Below are positions 8,807 through 19,502 of a stretch of 64,000 bases of DNA, in pieces. A model generated the notes under the pieces. It was not told where the DNA came from. It worked only from the letters and a program-made list of their open reading frames with translations, and did no database searches. The DNA is taken from the NCBI RefSeq assembly GCF_002723915.1, contig NZ_BEWL01000005.1, positions 62,001 through 126,000 on the forward strand, in the 5' to 3' direction. Every line of letters starts with the position of its first letter. Position 1 is the first letter of the stretch. The translations under genes were made by a program, and so were the position numbers. Source of the DNA: Gluconobacter albidus (GTDB lineage: Bacteria; Pseudomonadota; Alphaproteobacteria; Acetobacterales; Acetobacteraceae).

Positions 8807-9679
8807 TCATTTTCCGGTCTTCGGAAGATGCTCGGCAATATAAGGCGGCAGGTTGAACGCCCCGACATGGATCTCCGGCGTCCAGTAGCGCGTCGTACCC
8901 ACGATCTTCGCAGCATCCGCACGGGCGCGGATCTGCTCGACCGTCTGCGTGTTCGGTGCCTGCCCCTTGGAGGCCACACCCAGCGTCATGAACCCGCCGA
9001 CATAGGTCGGAACAGCCGCCACATACGCACCGACATGCGGGAAGAACTTCGCACGACGCAGGCTCGTCTCATGCAGTTCATCCGCCTGCATGAACGGAAC
9101 GCCACACTGGTTCACGATCAGACCTTCGTCCGACAGGATGCGCGCGCAGTTGCTGTAGAACTCGTCCGTGAACAGCACTTCGCCCACACCGATCGGATCG
9201 GTGCTGTCGACGATGATCACATCGAACGCGCCATCAGCCGCCTTCAGAACATAGTCGATGCCGTCGCCGACAATGACCTCGGCCCGCGGGTCGTTCCAGG
9301 CATCTCCGGCAATGTTCGGCAGATACTGCTTGGACAGTTCGATCACCGCACCGTCGATCTCGACCATGACAGCCTTCTCGACCGTCTCATGCTGCAACAC
9401 GCGACGCAGAACGCCACCATCACCCGCACCGATGATCAGAACACGCTTCGCACAGGGATGCGCCAGCAGCGGCACATGCGTCAGCATTTCCTGATAGACG
9501 AACTCGTCACGCTCGGTGATCTGGATAACGCCGTCCAGAACCAGCACGCGGCCGTGGCTGGAACTTTCGAACACCACCACATCCTGAAAGTCGGATTTTA
9601 CCCGTGCGAGTTCGCGCGTAACGAGAAAACGCTGTCCCCAGTCCGGGTACAGTGTCTCGTTGAGCCATGTTTCAGCCAT
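8807..9679 (-). CDS. speE: spermidine synthase
   Basis: Transfers the aminopropyl group of decarboxylated SAM to putrescine. The 290-residue protein shows the N-terminal WLNETLYPDWGQRF, the nucleotide-binding IIGAGDGGVLRRVLQH, acidic EIDGAVIELSKQYLP, and the catalytic VDSTDPIG with GDG before it, all typical of SpeE. It lies downstream of speD, 63 bp away, but a good intrinsic terminator lies in between, so it may use its own promoter or partial readthrough. Confidence 0.95.
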   Translation of the reverse strand: MAETWLNETLYPDWGQRFLVTRELARVKSDFQDVVVFESSSHGRVLVLDGVIQITERDEFVYQEMLTHVPLLAHPCAKRVLIIGAGDGGVLRRVLQHETVEKAVMVEIDGAVIELSKQYLPNIAGDAWNDPRAEVIVGDGIDYVLKAADGAFDVIIVDSTDPIGVGEVLFTDEFYSNCARILSDEGLIVNQCGVPFMQADELHETSLRRAKFFPHVGAYVAAVPTYVGGFMTLGVASKGQAPNTQTVEQIRARADAAKIVGTTRYWTPEIHVGAFNLPPYIAEHLPKTGK

Positions 9680-9710
9680 GGATCATCGTTTCCTTGTCGG
9701 AGTATATTGA

Positions 9711-9735
9711 AAAAGGGCCGGTGACCCGGCCCTTT
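9711..9735 (-). terminator. terminator between speD and speE
   Basis: On the minus strand GGGCCGG (9732-9726) pairs with CCGGCCC (9721-9715) across a short loop, followed by TTTTTC. It separates two genes of the same pathway on the same strand. Confidence 0.8.
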
Positions 9736-9742
9736 CATCAGT

Positions 9743-10225
9743 TCAGACCGCCTTTGCGGCCTTGTCCTGCACGCGGCCGCGCCGCACGGCATCGACCTCG
9801 ATCCGGCCGGCCTGGAACAGGCGCTGCATCACCGGAATCGACAGGTTCGGATCACACACGCCGCACATGAACACGTCCACAGCGGCATAATTCCGCTCCG
9901 GCCACGTGTGGATCGAAATATGGCTTTCCGCCAGCACGATCACGCCCGACACGCCGCCATTGGGCGTGAAGTGGTGAAAATGGCTATGCAGGATCGTCGC
10001 GCCAGCCGCAACCGCAGCTTCGCACAGCGTTTCATCAATCCGCGTCGGATCATCGAGATTCCGAGCGTCCCAGAAATCGATCAGCAGGTGATTGCCAGCA
10101 AAACGCTCGCCATCACGCTCAATGAAGTAATCCTTGCGCTCATCTTCAACAAAGTGAGCGTCGCTGTTCTGGATATCTCTCGGGAGTTCCGATACCATCC
10201 CCAGTTGAGCAAGTGCGTTCATCAC
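9743..10225 (-). CDS. speD: S-adenosylmethionine decarboxylase proenzyme
   Basis: Makes decarboxylated SAM, the aminopropyl donor used by SpeE. The 160-residue protein is the short prokaryotic type that self-cleaves to form a pyruvoyl cofactor; the cleavage site is the Glu-Ser of LAESHISIHTWPE, and CGVC downstream is also usual. Start is one of two adjacent ATG codons (10225 or 10222). A ribosome site is not obvious; GGGGG lies about 8 nt upstream. It has a long 5' region of its own. Confidence 0.93.
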   Translation of the reverse strand: MMNALAQLGMVSELPRDIQNSDAHFVEDERKDYFIERDGERFAGNHLLIDFWDARNLDDPTRIDETLCEAAVAAGATILHSHFHHFTPNGGVSGVIVLAESHISIHTWPERNYAAVDVFMCGVCDPNLSIPVMQRLFQAGRIEVDAVRRGRVQDKAAKAV

Positions 10226-10563
10226 GTACCCCCAAACCAGTAGACAGCCTGTTGGGCAAAAAATGCCCCCTTGGGCCAGGAAGCGCGCTAGTTAGCGGCC
10301 CCTCCCCCCTGATGCAAGCACTTTATGGGGCGATTCCCCAATATGTCACATATCTCCCCCGCCCCATGTCCCCATTGCATGAGAAAGAGGTTTTCCCTTT
10401 CCTGCACACAGGGCTGGAACGCGGAAAATTCTTGAATCCAAGACCCCGCATACAGTTCGGGCGCCGGATCTGCGGGAAACGAATCCCACACATTCCGACG
10501 CCCGACAGACGATGATACGTCCCGTTTCCGGGAAGCCGAATCCGGCCTCCCGAACCCGCCTGA
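10226..10563. other. 338-bp intergenic region between speD and ilvC
   Basis: Holds the speD promoter/leader and the end of the ilv operon. A hairpin candidate for ilvC termination, GGGAGGCCG/CGGCTTCCC read on the minus strand (10527-10553), lacks a T run. I see no convincing coding frame, tRNA, or known riboswitch. GGGGG runs and TTTTTTGCCC just before speD are the only notable features. Confidence 0.5.
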
Positions 10564-12109
<1,546 letters not shown>

Positions 12110-12110
<1 letters not shown>

Positions 12111-13903
12111 CAGACCAGCATCTTCCCTTCTTCGGTCAGTCCCGCCGCTTCGGAATCCTGATCCGGACCCAGCAGCATCTGGTTATGCGCCGCACCCGAT
12201 GGAATCATCGGATAGCAGTTCTCGCCCTCGGCCACGCAGATATCGGCCACGACCGGCCCATCATGCGCCAGCATCCGGCGGATCACGTCATCCAGCTCAC
12301 CCACATGCGTCGCCCGCATCCCGGTCGCATGGAACGCTTCGGCCAGCTTCACGAAGTCCGGCAGCGCTTCACTGTAGGACTGCGAATACCGCGAGCCATG
12401 AAGCAGTTCCTGCCACTGACGGACCATGCCCATATAGTGGTTGTTCAGGATGAAGATCTTCACCGGCAGGCGATACTGCGCGATCGTCCCCAGTTCCTGG
12501 ATGTTCATGAGCGTGGACGCCTCACCGGCGATGTCGATCACCAGCGCATCCGGATGCGCCACCTGCGCGCCTACGGCAGCCGGCAGACCATAGCCCATCG
12601 TCCCCAGCCCACCCGACGTCAGCCAGCGGTTCGGCTTGTCGAACTGGAAGTGCTGGGCTGCCCACATCTGGTGCTGACCAACTTCGGTGGACACGAACGT
12701 ATCACGACCCGTTTCCTTCGCCAGCTCATACAGACGGCGAACCGCATGCTGCGGACGGATGACGGCAGACGGCGTCATGTCCTGCGTAAAGCCAAACCCG
12801 TCCACACTCCGCCAGGACGCAATCTGGTTCCACCAGGTCGACAGATCCGGCGTAGGGGTCTCCCCCCAGCCTTCGAGCAGCGCTTCAAGCGTATCGCGCA
12901 CATCGCCTTCGATCCGCACATCCACCGGCACGATCTTGTCGATCTGGCTTGGGTCAATATCGGCATGAACCTTGAACGAATTGGGCGAGAACGCATCCAC
13001 ACGCCCCGTCACGCGGTCATCGAAACGCGACCCCAGAGCGATCAGCAGATCACAGCCATGCGTGGCCATGTTCGCCTCGACCGAACCGTGCATCCCCAGC
13101 ATACCCAGGAACTGCGGATCAGGAGACGGAAACGCCCCCAGCCCCATCAGCGTGGATGTCACCGGGAAACCGGTCTTGCGCGCTAGACGACGCAGCAGGT
13201 CCGACGCTTCCGGCCCGGAATTGATGATGCCACCCCCCGTATAGAAGAGCGGGCGCTTCGCCGTCTTCATGGCTTCGAGGGTCCGGGCGATCGCCTCCGC
13301 ATCCGGCCCACCCTGATGGCGCAGCCGCTGGAGGCGCGACAGTGCCGGCTTCGTCAGCGGCGCCTTGCCGACCGTGATGTCCTTGGGCAGATCCACCAGA
13401 ACCGGCCCCGGACGCCCCGAGCGTGCCACCTCGAACGCCTCACGCACGGTCTGCGCCAGCGTTCCGGGCTCCCGGACGAGATAGTTGTGCTTGGTCGCAG
13501 GGCGCGTGATGCCGGTCGTGTCGGCTTCCTGAAACGCATCATTGCCGATCAGCTTCGTCGGCACCTGCCCCGCCAGACAGACGAGCGGAATGGAATCCAT
13601 CAGCGCGTCCACAAGCCCGGTCACGGCATTGGTCGCCCCCGGACCCGACGTCACCAGAACCACGCCAACCTTGCCCGTCGAGCGCGCATAGGCTTCCGCC
13701 GCATGAACGGCGGCCTGCTCATGACGCACAAGAATGTGTCGAATCCGGTCCTGCTTGAAAAGAGCATCGTAAATCGGAAGGACAGCCCCACCCGGATATC
13801 CGAATATGACCTCCACACCCTCTTCATCGAGAACGCGCAGAAGCACTTCCGCGCCATTCAGCGCCTCGTTGCCTGTTCCTGCGTCTCTTTCAGCAGCCGT
13901 CAC
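12110..13903 (-). CDS. ilvB: acetolactate synthase large subunit
   Basis: ThDP- and FAD-dependent enzyme that joins two pyruvates (or pyruvate and 2-oxobutyrate) in branched-chain amino acid synthesis. At 597 residues it has the family length. The activating Glu lies in FGYPGGAVLPIYDAL. The ThDP/Mg motif reads DIAGEASTLMN then ILNNHYMGMVRQWQ; the first position that is usually Asp (GDG/GDA) is Glu here (GEA). Valine or tryptophan residues linked to inhibitor sensitivity cannot be judged. It lies 30 bp after miaA and starts the tightly coupled ilvBNC group. Confidence 0.96.
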
Positions 13904-13933
13904 CGTTTCCTCCCAAGGTATGAGCGGCGGGAT

Positions 13934-14926
13934 TTAGGACGACAACGCGGCGGCGTCAACTCGTTCCGATATAAAGTTCTCTATTTTTTCATAATGACTT
14001 TCCGATTCTTGCGCAAAATGGGTATATCTGCGCAACGAAATCATCGCGTCACCCTCTTTTCCCAACGCATGATGCCGGAACCACGTCGCCTGCCGCCGCG
14101 TATAGCGCCCGATGGCAAGGACCGCGGATTTCCGCGCTTCCTCAAGCATTTCTTCTCCTCGCAGAACGGAGGCCAGTTCAGGCACGCCATGAGCACGCAT
14201 GGCAGGTAGAACCGGATCAAGCCCTCTCTCCAGCAGACGGGACACTTCCTCCAGAGCCCCGGCCTCCAGCATCTGCCCGAATCTGACATCAATCGCCCGG
14301 CGCAACCCCTCCCGCTCAGGGTCAAGCTGCACGGACACAAACCGGCACGGCGCAGGTGGCAAACCCGGCTGCGACCGCCACCAGGCCAGCCCATGCCCTG
14401 TCCCCGTCCAGACCTCCCAAGCCCGCGAAATCCGCTGCGTATCGTTCGGACGCAGACCAGACGCCGTTTCAGGGTCAACCTGCATCAGACGCCCATGCAG
14501 CGCCTCCGGCCCGATCCCTTCCGCCAGCCCCCGTGCTTCGGTCCGCGCAGCGTCTCCGGGGGCCGGCACCTCCACCAGACCATCCGTCAGCGCCCGCAGA
14601 TACATCCCCGTCCCACCACACAGGATCGGCATGCGCCCCACGGCCCACGCCTCGTCCATTTCCCGCAGGGCTTCGGATCGCCACCAAGCCACACTTCCCG
14701 GCACAGCCGCATCCAGAACCCCGTAAAGCCGGTGCGGGACAGCAGCCTCATCCGCATCATCAGGCCGGGCCGTCAGAATCCGCAGATCGCGGTAAACCTG
14801 CATGGAATCCGCGTTGATAACCGTACCGTCAAAGCGTCGCGCAAGGTCGAGCGCCAGTGCTGACTTGCCGGAGCACGTCGGTCCGGCCACAATGATCGCA
14901 GTTTTTGTTGTCTTCGGGGCGTTCAT
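13934..14926 (-). CDS. miaA: tRNA dimethylallyltransferase
   Basis: Adds the dimethylallyl group to A37 of tRNAs that read UNN codons. The P-loop GPTCSGKSALALDLA is near the N-terminus, followed by INADSMQVYRDL, and TGMYLRALTDGL in the centre, all MiaA signatures. The 330-residue start at 14926 is chosen because AGGAGGGGAG lies directly upstream; a further ATG at 14944 would put the ribosome site inside the gene. It is the first gene on this strand, divergent from serB, and 30 bp before ilvB. Confidence 0.93.
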   Translation of the reverse strand: MNAPKTTKTAIIVAGPTCSGKSALALDLARRFDGTVINADSMQVYRDLRILTARPDDADEAAVPHRLYGVLDAAVPGSVAWWRSEALREMDEAWAVGRMPILCGGTGMYLRALTDGLVEVPAPGDAARTEARGLAEGIGPEALHGRLMQVDPETASGLRPNDTQRISRAWEVWTGTGHGLAWWRSQPGLPPAPCRFVSVQLDPEREGLRRAIDVRFGQMLEAGALEEVSRLLERGLDPVLPAMRAHGVPELASVLRGEEMLEEARKSAVLAIGRYTRRQATWFRHHALGKEGDAMISLRRYTHFAQESESHYEKIENFISERVDAAALSS

Positions 14927-14967
14927 TCTCCCCTCCTGCCACACGTGCCGGACCGTTACGAGATCTC

Positions 14968-15861
14968 ATGTCCCTTCCTGCCGTCCTGACCCTCATCGCC
15001 GACCGAAAATCCGGCCCCCTCAAACCCGAGGCCATCGACATGGCCCGCGCGCTCGTCAAGGGTAACGCGCCGATCGTCCTGTCTCCGGGCGAAGCGGTCG
15101 ACATTCCCTGCCCGCCGCCGCGCCCCGGTTCGGCCAACATCGCCACGATCCGCGCAACGCTCGCGCCCTATCGTGTCGATGCGCTGCTTCTCAAAACGCG
15201 CGGTCGCCGCCGGGCTGTCCTCGTCGCGGACATGGACAGCACCATTGTCACGGGCGAAACGCTGGACGAACTGGCGGACCTTCTGGGCTGCGGGGAAGAC
15301 GTCGCGGCCATCACCCGCGCCTCCATGAACGGCGAGCTGGATTTCGAAACCGCGCTCGAACAGCGCGTGGCCCTTCTGGCCGGAAAGCCCGCTTCGGTTC
15401 TCGAACAGGTCTGGGAGTCCGTCACCCTGACGGAAGGCGCCCGCGAACTCGTGCAGACCATGCGCAAGCATAATGGCCGCACGGCGCTCGTCTCAGGCGG
15501 CTTCACATGGTTTACACAGCGCGTAGCCGAACTGTGCGGATTCGACGAAAATTACGGCAATGAACTGGAAATCGCAGACGGCAAAATCACCGGCGGTCTC
15601 GCTGGCCCGATCCTCGGCCCCGACGCCAAGCGCGATCATCTCGAACGCCTGACCTCAGAGCGCGGCGTGCAGCTTCGCGCAGCCCTGACAACCGGCGACG
15701 GCGCCAACGACATCCCCATGCTCGCCAGCGCGGGCCTCGGTCTGGCCTTCCATGCCAAACCGAATGTCCGCCGCATCATTCCCACCCAAATCAACTTCGC
15801 CAGCCTGCGCGCGCATCTTTTCGCACAGGGCTATCATGCGAAGGATTTCGTCACGGACTGA
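14968..15861 (+). CDS. serB: phosphoserine phosphatase
   Basis: HAD-family hydrolase of the last step of serine synthesis. The 297-residue protein has an N-terminal regulatory-like part (about 1-75) and the catalytic core with the nucleophile motif VADMDSTIVTGETLDEL, motif II in TALVSGGFTWF, and motif III/IV in TTGDGANDIPMLASAG. The ATG at 14968 has no strong ribosome site but an upstream in-frame codon would overlap miaA. It is divergent from miaA with a 41-bp gap. Confidence 0.95.
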   Translation: MSLPAVLTLIADRKSGPLKPEAIDMARALVKGNAPIVLSPGEAVDIPCPPPRPGSANIATIRATLAPYRVDALLLKTRGRRRAVLVADMDSTIVTGETLDELADLLGCGEDVAAITRASMNGELDFETALEQRVALLAGKPASVLEQVWESVTLTEGARELVQTMRKHNGRTALVSGGFTWFTQRVAELCGFDENYGNELEIADGKITGGLAGPILGPDAKRDHLERLTSERGVQLRAALTTGDGANDIPMLASAGLGLAFHAKPNVRRIIPTQINFASLRAHLFAQGYHAKDFVTD

Positions 15862-15885
15862 CCGGGCTCAAACCCGCAGAATACG

Positions 15886-15925
15886 AAAAAGCCGCCGGAG
15901 AGAGATTCTCCGGCGGCTTTTTTTT
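15886..15925. terminator. bidirectional terminator after serB
   Basis: An 11-bp stem (GCCGCCGGAGA at 15891-15901 with TCTCCGGCGGC at 15907-15917), with AAAAA before and TTTTTTTT after, between two convergent genes. Confidence 0.92.
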
Positions 15926-15927
15926 GA

Positions 15928-16563
15928 TCAGTATCCCCAGGTGTAAGGCGGCACACCCGAATAGGACGGCGCGGCGTAATAACCGGGAGCATATCCGTAT
16001 CCGCCGTACCCACCACCATAGCCATAAGGCGAAGCCTCGATCGCCATGCCGGTCGCAACGCCGAGTCCGACACCCAGGCCCCAACCGCCCCAGCCCCAGC
16101 CGCCGCCCCAGCCCGGCATTCCCCAGCCATAGCCAAACCAGCCTGGTCCACCCCAGCCGTTCCAGCCACCCCAGCCCGGATAGCCCCAGCCGCCAAAGCG
16201 CGGGCCACCCCAGCCTCCGCCCCAGCCGCCACCACGGAATCCCCATCCGGGACGGCCACCGCCATAGCCACCGCCGCCCCAACCTCCATGATATCCACCA
16301 CCGGGAGGGCGGAATCCACCACCGCCCGGACCATGAAAGCCACCTCCCATCCCGCCGGGTCTCATCCCCCCGCCCATACCACCGGGTCCCATGCCGCCAC
16401 CGTGAAAGCCCCCACCGGGGCCTCCACCGCCATGAAATCCACCGCCTCCGCCACCCGGACCTCCGCCCGGGCCGCCCCCATGCTGCGCAAAGGCGGGAGC
16501 GGAAATCGTGGACGCCAGCAAGGCCAGCATCAGTGCAACGGCCGGTTTGTATGTGAGGGTCAT
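15928..16563 (-). CDS. glycine-rich secreted protein
   Basis: A 211-residue exported protein of very biased composition. Residues 1-26 are a signal peptide with a hydrophobic core and a predicted cut after SAPAFA. The mature chain is almost wholly Gly with His, Phe and Met at first (GGGFHGGG, GGMGPGGM), then Gly-Trp (GWGG), then Gly-Tyr repeats at the C-terminus. Such proteins often sit in the cell envelope, and the His and aromatic residues could bind metal or self-associate; this is inference. The start at 16563 has AGGAG 7 nt upstream. Longer in-frame reading to 16680 would pass through a parS site and is unlikely. Function unknown. Confidence 0.75.
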   Translation of the reverse strand: MTLTYKPAVALMLALLASTISAPAFAQHGGGPGGGPGGGGGGFHGGGGPGGGFHGGGMGPGGMGGGMRPGGMGGGFHGPGGGGFRPPGGGYHGGWGGGGYGGGRPGWGFRGGGWGGGWGGPRFGGWGYPGWGGWNGWGGPGWFGYGWGMPGWGGGWGWGGWGLGVGLGVATGMAIEASPYGYGGGYGGYGYAPGYYAAPSYSGVPPYTWGY

Positions 16564-16654
16564 GGCAAGTCTCCTGCGGGAAAGCCCGATCATATGTCCC
16601 ATATCGGCATTACCAGATCGTGTAGGAAGAGGGCCTTTCCATGACGAAACAACT

Positions 16655-16670
16655 TGTTTCACGTGAAACA
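16655..16670. promoter_or_regulatory. parS centromere site (perfect 16-mer)
   Basis: TGTTTCACGTGAAACA, an exact match to the ParB-binding parS consensus, in the 113-bp gap between the glycine-rich protein gene and the end of dciA, about 27 kb from parAB. Confidence 0.93.
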
Positions 16671-16676
16671 CTTCCG

Positions 16677-17222
16677 TCACCTTCGCTTCCGCTTCGCGCC
16701 CAGATGCCCCCCAAGGCTTTCCAGTGCCAGACGAAGCTCCTCATCCTCAATATCCGGCACTTCAATCTGCAACGGTTTCGGACGCTTCGGCGTCGGCCGT
16801 TCGAACGCCACCAGATCCTGAACAATCTTCAGGCGCTCGATCCCATATTCGCCCCGCAGCCCACAGGCCACATTGATACGCTCGATGATCTGCGGCGCCA
16901 GATGCTGAAGCTCCATGGCAATCGGTCCCGCACAGGCCAGCGTCAGCGTTCCCGCCGACAGACGGCGCGGTTCAGTCTGTTTGGACAGACGCGGACCGAC
17001 AAAATCCGCCCAGTCCATCATCAGACGCGCCAGAACCGGTGGCTTCTTCTTGAAGACAGGCTGTGTCAGCGCCTGCACGAAAGACCCGATCTGCTTCGTG
17101 CCCGAACGGCGCGGCGTCCAGTTGCGATCAGGCGCGGGAACCCAGCCATCAGGCTCCTGCGCCGGTTTCTTTCGGGCCGTATTTCGCAACGGGCGCTTGT
17201 CCGAACCGCGATCCTTCGTCAT
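16677..17222 (-). CDS. dciA: DUF721/DciA-type replicative helicase loader
   Basis: A 181-residue protein with the DUF721 domain, the ancestral loader or operator of the DnaB helicase in bacteria that lack DnaC. Conserved parts are the segment VLARLMMDWADFVGPRLSKQ in the N-terminal half and RLSAGTLTLACAGPIAMELQHLAPQIIERIN, which is the DUF721 core. The N-terminus (1-40) is basic and low in complexity. The start at 17222 is the first Met compatible with the divergent mutY; only 10 bp lie between their starts. Confidence 0.8.
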   Translation of the reverse strand: MTKDRGSDKRPLRNTARKKPAQEPDGWVPAPDRNWTPRRSGTKQIGSFVQALTQPVFKKKPPVLARLMMDWADFVGPRLSKQTEPRRLSAGTLTLACAGPIAMELQHLAPQIIERINVACGLRGEYGIERLKIVQDLVAFERPTPKRPKPLQIEVPDIEDEELRLALESLGGHLGAKRKRR

Positions 17223-17232
17223 ATCCGTTCCC

Positions 17233-18291
17233 GTGACTCCTGATGCATCCGCCCTGCTGCGCTGGTACGACCACCACCGCCGCGCCCTTCCCTGGCGCAG
17301 CCTGCCCGGCCAGCGTCCAGACCCATATGCCGTCTGGCTGAGCGAGATCATGCTCCAGCAGACGACCGTCAAAGCCGTCATATCCTATTACGAGCGCTTT
17401 CTCACGCATTACCCTACAGTCCAAGACCTCGCGGCGGCTCCGCTCGAAGACGTCCTGCACCTCTGGGCCGGCCTCGGCTACTATGCCCGTGCCCGCAATC
17501 TCCATGCCTGTGCGAAACGCGTCTCCGAACGCGGCGGTTTCCCAGACACGGTCACAGAATTGCTGACCCTTCCCGGAATCGGTGCCTACACGGCTCGCGC
17601 CATTGCCGCCATCGCCTTTGGGCGCCCCGTCGTCCCCGTTGACGGCAATGTCGAGCGCGTCACGGCCCGCCTCAACGCAACCGAAGAACCACTCCCGGCT
17701 GCGCGACCCCTTCTGGCGAAACAGGCCGCGCTCCTAAACGCCGATCCTGTCGCGCAAAGCCGTCCCTCCGACTTCGCACAGGCCCTGTTCGACCTCGGCG
17801 CAACGATCTGCACGCCCCGCAACCCTGCATGCCTGACCTGCCCCTGGCAGACCTCCTGCATCGCCCATGCTCGCGGAATCGCAGCCCAACTCCCGGCCAA
17901 ACAGCCCAAACAGACACGCCCCACCCGTTACGGCGTACATTTCCTCCTGCACGATTCCAGCGGTCAGATCCTGCTGCGAACCCGCCCTCCCACCGGCCTT
18001 CTGGGCGGCATGGACGAGCTTCCCGGAACGGACTGGCGCAGCGCACCCTGGAGCAAAGACGAAGCCCTTGGTCATGCGCCCTGCCTGACCGACTGGACCA
18101 ACAGAGGCGAAATCCGCCACGTCTTCACCCATTTCACCCTGTTCCTCACGGTCTATGAGGCTTGCCTTCCACAGGGCCATAATGCAGGGATCGATTCCTC
18201 TTTCGGCACGTTCCGTTCAACGAAACGCGCCGCTCTGCCCGGCGTCATGAAGAAATGTCTGGCTCTCACCCAACAGCCTTCGGAGACATGA
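17233..18291 (+). CDS. mutY: A/G-specific adenine glycosylase
   Basis: Base excision repair enzyme that removes adenine opposite 8-oxoguanine. The 352-residue protein has the helix-hairpin-helix LPGIGAYTARAIAAIAFG followed by VDGNVERV with the catalytic Asp, the signature LSEIMLQQTTV, and the iron-sulphur cluster motif with cysteines in CTPRNPACLTCPWQTSC. The C-terminal NUDIX-like domain (LHDSSGQILLRTRPPTGLLGGMDELPG) reads 8-oxoG. No ATG fits the N-terminus; the GTG at 17233 is the best choice. Its stop overlaps the next gene. Confidence 0.92.
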   Translation: MTPDASALLRWYDHHRRALPWRSLPGQRPDPYAVWLSEIMLQQTTVKAVISYYERFLTHYPTVQDLAAAPLEDVLHLWAGLGYYARARNLHACAKRVSERGGFPDTVTELLTLPGIGAYTARAIAAIAFGRPVVPVDGNVERVTARLNATEEPLPAARPLLAKQAALLNADPVAQSRPSDFAQALFDLGATICTPRNPACLTCPWQTSCIAHARGIAAQLPAKQPKQTRPTRYGVHFLLHDSSGQILLRTRPPTGLLGGMDELPGTDWRSAPWSKDEALGHAPCLTDWTNRGEIRHVFTHFTLFLTVYEACLPQGHNAGIDSSFGTFRSTKRAALPGVMKKCLALTQQPSET

Positions 18292-18929
18292 TGACTGAGA
18301 CCCCTCCGACACTCCGCCTCTGGTTCATGGACTGGTTCGGCTGGATGCTCGATCACAACTCCCTGAAAGACGCGCTGTGCCGCACTCCTTTTCAGGAAGG
18401 CCGCCTTCCGGGCCTCAGCGCCAGCGTTCCGCTGCCTTTCCAGCTTCCCTGCCGTCCGCTACTGGAAAAACGGATTTCAATGCCCCGCCCCTTTCCCGAA
18501 ATGGAACTGCGGGAACATGCCCCAAACCGCGTGGTCTTTTTCCTTCCACAGAGCGGAACCTATCTGAGAAGCGCCCCAACCGGCGCGGATTCGATAGATT
18601 TCGGAGCCCCCGAGCCAAGGGAATGGGAAACGTTCTTTCCCATGACAATGGAAATGCTGCGCGGGCTCTCCCTGATCCTGAAGCCCGACATCGTAAGCCT
18701 GAAAGACGACGCGGGACACAGCCTTCCCGCCCCCGCACTCCAGCACGGCTCCTCACTCCAGTTCGGTGACAGATCCCTCCCCCTGTTCCTGAATACGGCG
18801 GCCCTGATCCAGATCGGCCAGATCATGCCCGGAAACACCACCAGCCTCGCACTCACATGGAGCGCCGACGCCCCGCCAACTCCCGTCACCGCTTCCCGCG
18901 AAGCCCCCACCCAGCCGCCTTCCCCTTAA
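18288..18929 (+). CDS. hypothetical protein overlapping mutY
   Basis: A 213-residue protein I do not recognise. It begins with LRLWFMDWFGWMLDHNSL, which has aromatic residues and may form an amphipathic helix; the rest has several proline-rich segments and a C-terminal low-complexity tail. No signal peptide or clear membrane helix. The ATG at 18288 (or 18291) overlaps the mutY stop, with CGGAG just before, so it is co-expressed with mutY. The next 570 bp have no gene. Confidence 0.6.
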   Translation: MMTETPPTLRLWFMDWFGWMLDHNSLKDALCRTPFQEGRLPGLSASVPLPFQLPCRPLLEKRISMPRPFPEMELREHAPNRVVFFLPQSGTYLRSAPTGADSIDFGAPEPREWETFFPMTMEMLRGLSLILKPDIVSLKDDAGHSLPAPALQHGSSLQFGDRSLPLFLNTAALIQIGQIMPGNTTSLALTWSADAPPTPVTASREAPTQPPSP

Positions 18930-19502
18930 AAACAGCTCCTGATCCACAAGGCGCAGACATACCTCCTGCACGCCTTGCGGATCAGGAGATGCTCCGTTAC
19001 CTGTAATATTTGAACAAGACCTTTCTGGTCCTCATCGGTTCCACGGAAATTCCCTGTCTGTATTGGATTCTCCCTCATGAGAAAGGGTTTTTTCAATTAA
19101 TTGTAATTTTTGATTGATGTCCTTCACAGACAGAATTTTTATTCTAAACATTCATGCGTCTGGAGCAGACAGGTATTTCATACGAAGCCGGTCTGCTTTC
19201 CGGCTGTCATGGGAAGATATGTCGCCAACAGGTTCTTTTCTTGCCGCGTTCAGGGGCCGTCCTTACGGAACGGACCGTTTATTGTCTTATACTGTTCATT
19301 ATTTAACGACAGACAATCGCTATCCCGGCCTTTACGATTTTCCACTCTCCCCTGACGGCACGTTACCCCCGACACCCTGCTCCAGACACCAGCCCGCAAC
19401 CTGCCATCCGCCTGTCTCTGGTCAGATGACTGCATGGTCCTGTCAGCACGCCAGACCATCCAGTCATCTGACCGTCCCTATGGCTCCTGAGGTATCGAAA
19501 TC
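18930..19502. other. 573-bp upstream region of pdc
   Basis: No convincing gene; the two open frames (starting 19110 and 19114) are overlapping, lack a ribosome site and look non-coding. A long hairpin lies at 18936-18988 (CTCCTGATCC with GGATCAGGAG, inner AAGGCG/CGCCTT). A weak terminator-like CCCT/AGGG followed by TTTTTT is at 19072-19092, and the palindrome CAATTAATTG at 19094-19103. A possible -10 TATACT is at 19288. The section 19000-19330 is clearly more AT-rich than the neighbours, as for a strong promoter with a long leader. Confidence 0.5.
18936..18988 (+). other. long imperfect hairpin after the mutY operon
   Basis: CTCCTGATCC (18936-18945) pairs with GGATCAGGAG (18979-18988), with an inner AAGGCG/CGCCTT stem. 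No T run follows, so it may be an RNA 3' end stabiliser or a Rho-dependent end instead of an intrinsic terminator. Confidence 0.5.

Noticed and set aside
10226-10320. Riboswitch-like leader before speD
   Set aside because: G-rich and T-rich runs are present, but no known SAM or polyamine motif could be matched.
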